Position numbers and translations under genes: made by a program
Notes under the pieces: model-generated
Database searches by the model: none
The model's input: the letters and a program-made list of their open reading frames with translations, nothing else
Told to the model about the DNA's origin: nothing
Shown: positions 5,524-7,866 of the stretch, in pieces
How positions within the stretch are numbered: position 1 is the first letter of the stretch
How the letters are laid out: every line of letters begins with the position of its first letter
NCBI GenBank assembly: GCA_023247135.1
Contig: JAHFHB010000072.1
Span: forward strand, 573 to 8,438
DNA from: Candidatus Omnitrophota bacterium
GTDB taxonomy: Bacteria; Omnitrophota; Omnitrophia; Omnitrophales; Aquincolibacteriaceae
Direction of reading: 5' to 3'
Length of the DNA: 7,866 nucleotides

Positions 5524-7254
5524 ATGGCCCAAGACGGTATGTTTTCAGTGCTTGTTGTCGACAGCCATCCCGAGGCGGCTGTTCTTTTCAAAAAAGGCCT
5601 GCACGCTCGAAGCTCCTTTCCCGCCGAAGTTGATTCCGCTTGCACGCTGGATGAGGCGTTTGAAAAAATGCGCCGGCGTCTTTTTGATCTTCTACTTATC
5701 GATGCTCAAATGCATCAAGACGGTGCCGACAAATTTTTCGAAATTCTGGGTGCGCATAAGATCACAGTGCCGTTTGTGCTGATGACTCCGGTGAAAGATG
5801 ACAAACTTCTGCGCGCTGCCAAAAGAGCGGGAGTGGCCGGCTGTATCGTGATGAATGAAAGCCACTATGAAGAACTTGCCGGCCAGTTGAAGGAATTTTA
5901 CAGCGGCTATAAACGTTCTTCGCAAAAAGATGCGGACGCGGCCAAGGAAATGGATGCTTTAGCGGCCGACGCGGACGCTGCTGCCGGCATGCAGACAAAA
6001 GTGGATGAGCTGACGGGGATTTACACGCACAGTTACTTTCAAGTGCGTGTCGTGGAAGAGTTCTCGCGGGCTTCGCGCTACAAATACGATGTGTCCTGCC
6101 TGTTTCTGGATATCGATCATTTCAAAGTTGTGAATGAGGAAAAAGGCTATCATGCCGGCGACCTATTGCTGCGGGACTGCGCTAATTTCCTTTTCGAAAA
6201 CTGCCGCGTCAGCGATTTGATGGCGCGCTACGGCGGCGCGGAATTTGCGATTCTCATGCCCATGACCGGGTACGAGGAAGCTCTGGAACTGGCCAAGCGC
6301 ATTCGTTTGCGCTTTGCCTCCTACGATTTTCACGTGGCCGGGCAGGTATTGAATCTTTCGGTCAGCATCGGGCTGACGAGTTATCCGGAAGACCGCATGG
6401 ATCGGCGCGGCGACCTGATTGCGTTTGCGCGTCAGGCGCTTCTGCGTTCCAAGGCGACGGGCCGCAATCGCGTGACCCAGTTCCGGCAGATGGAAAACGT
6501 GATGGGCGTCAATACGCCCGTGCCGAAAATGGAAGAAGGCCGGGTGCTTGATTTTCAACGCCGCCTTTCGGAAGTGACGGAGCTGGCGCGGCGCGGATCG
6601 CTGGAAGCGTCGCGCGCGATGATCCAGGCGCTTGAGGCCAAGGACCGTCACACGGCGGGCCATGCCGCCACTTGCGCGAAATATGCCCGCTTTGTCGCGG
6701 AAACGCTCGGCATGTCGGTGGAAGACGCGGAAGCCGTTGAGCTCGGCGCGCTCCTGCATGACATCGGCAAAATCTGCATCAGCGACGAAATCCTTCTGAA
6801 GCCGGCCAAACTTAATTTTGAAGAGTACGAAAAAATCAAAGAACATTCTTACCTGGGCTACAAGATTTTGCGGCCGATACGGTTTTTGCGCGAAGAAGCG
6901 GTGAGCGTGCTGCATCACCATGAATGGTTCAACGGGGAGGGGTATCCGAGCCGCCTGAAAGGCAACGCTATTCCGCTGGGTTCCCGCATTATTGCGGTGG
7001 TGGACAGCTACGATACCATTCGAGCGGCGGGTGCGCGTTACAAAAAAACGGATCCGGTCGAGGATGCCGTCAATGAGCTTATTCGTTACGCGGGCACGCA
7101 GTTTGATCCCCGTGTGGTGAAAGTTTTTATTGAGGTGCTTAAAAACCGGCGTGAGTTCACCACCGATAAATATGACAAAGCCCAGCTGGAACAAAAACTC
7201 TTCGAATTGCCTGACCGCGACGCCCCTCTGTATCTTTCCAGCGATTTGTCTTAG
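5524..7254 (+). CDS. REC-GGDEF-HD-GYP c-di-GMP signalling protein (likely phosphodiesterase with degenerate GGDEF)
   Basis: This is a 576-aa cytoplasmic three-domain protein with no membrane segments. Residues about 6-125 form a receiver domain: Asp60 phosphoacceptor (LLLID), Thr88, single acidic Asp13 followed by Ser14, and Met110 where receivers have Lys. Residues 131-158 are an Ala/Asp/Lys-rich helical linker. Residues about 160-320 form a GGDEF domain: DELTGIY, FLDIDHFK with Asp196, I-site RVSD (228-231), signature GGAEF (237-241) lacking the third-position acid, and SIGLTSYPED. Residues about 360-540 form HD-GYP with all expected metal and phosphate ligands: KDRHTAGH (373-380), LHDIGK (411-416), EHSYLG (440-445), HHHEW (464-468), GEGYP (471-475), VVDSYD (492-497) and GTQFDP (524-529). 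The probable activity is c-di-GMP hydrolysis gated by the receiver and by c-di-GMP or GTP bound to the GGDEF domain. It is monocistronic with its own promoter. Confidence 0.95.
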   Translation: MAQDGMFSVLVVDSHPEAAVLFKKGLHARSSFPAEVDSACTLDEAFEKMRRRLFDLLLIDAQMHQDGADKFFEILGAHKITVPFVLMTPVKDDKLLRAAKRAGVAGCIVMNESHYEELAGQLKEFYSGYKRSSQKDADAAKEMDALAADADAAAGMQTKVDELTGIYTHSYFQVRVVEEFSRASRYKYDVSCLFLDIDHFKVVNEEKGYHAGDLLLRDCANFLFENCRVSDLMARYGGAEFAILMPMTGYEEALELAKRIRLRFASYDFHVAGQVLNLSVSIGLTSYPEDRMDRRGDLIAFARQALLRSKATGRNRVTQFRQMENVMGVNTPVPKMEEGRVLDFQRRLSEVTELARRGSLEASRAMIQALEAKDRHTAGHAATCAKYARFVAETLGMSVEDAEAVELGALLHDIGKICISDEILLKPAKLNFEEYEKIKEHSYLGYKILRPIRFLREEAVSVLHHHEWFNGEGYPSRLKGNAIPLGSRIIAVVDSYDTIRAAGARYKKTDPVEDAVNELIRYAGTQFDPRVVKVFIEVLKNRREFTTDKYDKAQLEQKLFELPDRDAPLYLSSDLS

Positions 7255-7280
7255 CCGTCCCTAGAGGCGTTTCGTGGCTC

Positions 7281-7308
7281 GTAGGGAACAGGCAGGCCTG
7301 TTCCCTAC
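7281..7308. repeat. Perfect palindrome with 13-base arms between the c-di-GMP gene and the FxLYD gene
   Basis: GTAGGGAACAGGC (7281-7293) and GCCTGTTCCCTAC (7296-7308) are exact reverse complements separated by AG. The RNA would form a very stable hairpin 27 nt after the stop of the upstream gene. There is no T-run after it on either strand, so it is not a standard intrinsic terminator, although it could still end or protect transcripts. Its sequence is unrelated to the 2303-2398 element. A dispersed palindromic repeat is the other likely explanation. Confidence 0.65.
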
Positions 7309-7346
7309 CTATCAAAACAGTTGTTTCAATGCCCCCAAGCCCAAGA

Positions 7347-7352
7347 TATAAT
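7347..7352 (+). promoter_or_regulatory. Consensus -10 box directly before the FxLYD gene (leaderless start)
   Basis: TATAAT is a perfect -10 hexamer ending 11 nt before the ATG at 7364. A weak -35 (TTTCAA, 7324-7329) is 17 bases upstream. Transcription would start near 7359-7360, leaving a leader of only about 4-5 nt, which agrees with the lack of any ribosome binding site. Confidence 0.5.
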
Positions 7353-7363
7353 TTCCCTCAATC

Positions 7364-7696
7364 ATGGATATCGAAGCCTTTCCGGAAATTGAGAACTTTC
7401 AAAAACTGCCCCGGCGCGTGATCGTCAAGGGCGGTGGTTTTACTCCCGCAGGTTCCCGCACCAGCGAACTGCGCGGCCTTGTGATCAACAACATAGGCAA
7501 TCCCATCTGCAATATCGTGGTCAACCTGGTGGTTTTTGATGCCAATAAAATTCCCCAGCTGAGCACCAGCGTCCCGGCGTCGCCGGACAGGCTGGATCAA
7601 GGCGGTATTGCCAGCTTTGTGTTTCAGGTGGAGGATTTACCCGGAGAAGCGAAAGATTATCATCTTTACACCGGCTGGCGTTTTGAAGAACGATGA
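7364..7696 (+). CDS. Small FxLYD-like beta-sandwich protein of unknown function
   Basis: This 110-aa protein has no signal peptide, lipobox or membrane helix. Residues about 35-90 have the pattern of an FxLYD domain: a leading strand LRGLVINNIGN with Asn-Asn-x-Gly-Asn, alternating hydrophobic strand IVVNLVVFDANK in place of the usual LYDxxG, then SPDRLDQGGIASFVFQV, where the family has a loop ending PGExxxF. Such domains are usually found in exported or scaffold proteins and have no known catalysis. The N-terminus (EIENFQKLPRRVIVKGGGF) is not recognised. Reality is supported by domain-like character, a consensus -10 box just upstream and a 4-nt ATGA overlap with acs. The overlap suggests co-translation with acetyl-CoA synthetase, and a functional link is inferred only. 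The family assignment is moderate. Confidence 0.75.
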   Translation: MDIEAFPEIENFQKLPRRVIVKGGGFTPAGSRTSELRGLVINNIGNPICNIVVNLVVFDANKIPQLSTSVPASPDRLDQGGIASFVFQVEDLPGEAKDYHLYTGWRFEER

Positions 7697-7866
7697 CACT
7701 AAAATCCGCGATGGATGTTTTGCTCAGCGAAACCCGCAGTTTCCCTCCGTCTTCTGAATTTCAACAGCAGGCTAATTGCCGCGATGCCGGAATTTACGAA
7801 CGCGCGGCGGCAGATCCTGAAAAATATTGGGCGGACTGGGCCGGGAAACTGACCTGGTTTAAAACA
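7693..7866 (+). CDS. acs: Acetyl-CoA synthetase, N-terminal part (3'-truncated by window edge)
   Basis: AMP-forming acetyl-CoA synthetase activates acetate to acetyl-CoA through an acetyl-adenylate. Only the first 58 codons are present, but they match the ACAS N-terminal region closely: LSETRSFPPSSEFQQQAN, then DAGIYERAAADPEKYWADWA and LTWFK. This opening (ETRxFPPs...FxxxAn...YexAaaDpexfWa) is characteristic of Acs. The adenylation motifs and the acetylatable Lys lie beyond the window. ATG 7693 is chosen because it overlaps the preceding stop as ATGA, giving translational coupling. ATG 7711 is an alternative, shorter by six residues, with no better ribosome site. No other frame is plausible. 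Confidence 0.9.
   Translation, partial: MTLKSAMDVLLSETRSFPPSSEFQQQANCRDAGIYERAAADPEKYWADWAGKLTWFKT

Noticed and set aside
6163..7194. Long minus-strand open frame of 343 codons
   Set aside because: It is fully antisense to the GGDEF and HD-GYP domains, has low-complexity Arg/His/Phe-rich content and no family motif. It is a codon-bias shadow.
7281..7320. Intrinsic terminator after the c-di-GMP gene
   Set aside because: The stem is excellent, but CTATCAAAAC follows instead of a T-run, so it is recorded as a palindromic repeat.
7358..7600. Minus-strand open frame opposite the FxLYD gene
   Set aside because: The plus-strand frame has a domain-like pattern, a promoter and overlap with acs; the minus frame has none of these.

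Overview
The window is gene-dense bacterial chromosome with moderately high GC. Intergenic spaces are short except for one divergent regulatory region. The gene content is core metabolism (tetrapyrrole synthesis, glycolysis, acetate activation) plus one large c-di-GMP signalling protein. There are no phage, plasmid, CRISPR, tRNA or rRNA signals. Fused CobA-HemD, a phosphofructokinase with the Gly/Lys signature, and palindromic G/C-rich repeats fit a free-living, probably Gram-negative-type environmental bacterium. The phylum cannot be fixed from the sequence; a PVC/Omnitrophota-like lineage is only a guess.

Layout. (1) Positions 2-4111, + strand: a compact operon of hemC (5' end cut by the window), cobA-hemD fusion, hemB and an NfsB-like nitroreductase. 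HemB makes porphobilinogen, HemC polymerises it to hydroxymethylbilane, the HemD half closes the ring to uroporphyrinogen III, and the CobA half methylates that to precorrin-2. Uroporphyrinogen III can therefore go to heme or to siroheme/cobalamin. A repeat made of two inverted palindromic units lies at the hemD-hemB junction and supplies the last codons and stop of the fusion gene. (2) Positions 4108-5199, - strand: a PfkA-family phosphofructokinase, convergent with the nitroreductase, the two stop codons overlapping. (3) Positions 5200-5523: a divergent promoter region with three copies of an 8-bp motif, several inverted repeats and recognisable sigma70-type promoters for both neighbours. 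(4) Positions 5524-7254, + strand: a REC-GGDEF-HD-GYP protein with an apparently intact HD-GYP phosphodiesterase, but a GGAEF active site and an intact RxxD I-site in the GGDEF domain. (5) Positions 7255-7363: a perfect 13-bp-arm palindrome, then a TATAAT box only 11 nt upstream of the next start codon. (6) Positions 7364-7866, + strand: a 110-aa FxLYD-like small protein, probably translated from a near-leaderless mRNA, overlapping by ATGA the start of an acetyl-CoA synthetase gene that runs off the window.

No wholly new multi-gene system is evident. The best leads are the repeat that has become the end of hemD, the likely receptor-type GGDEF domain joined to HD-GYP, and the leaderless FxLYD-acs pair.
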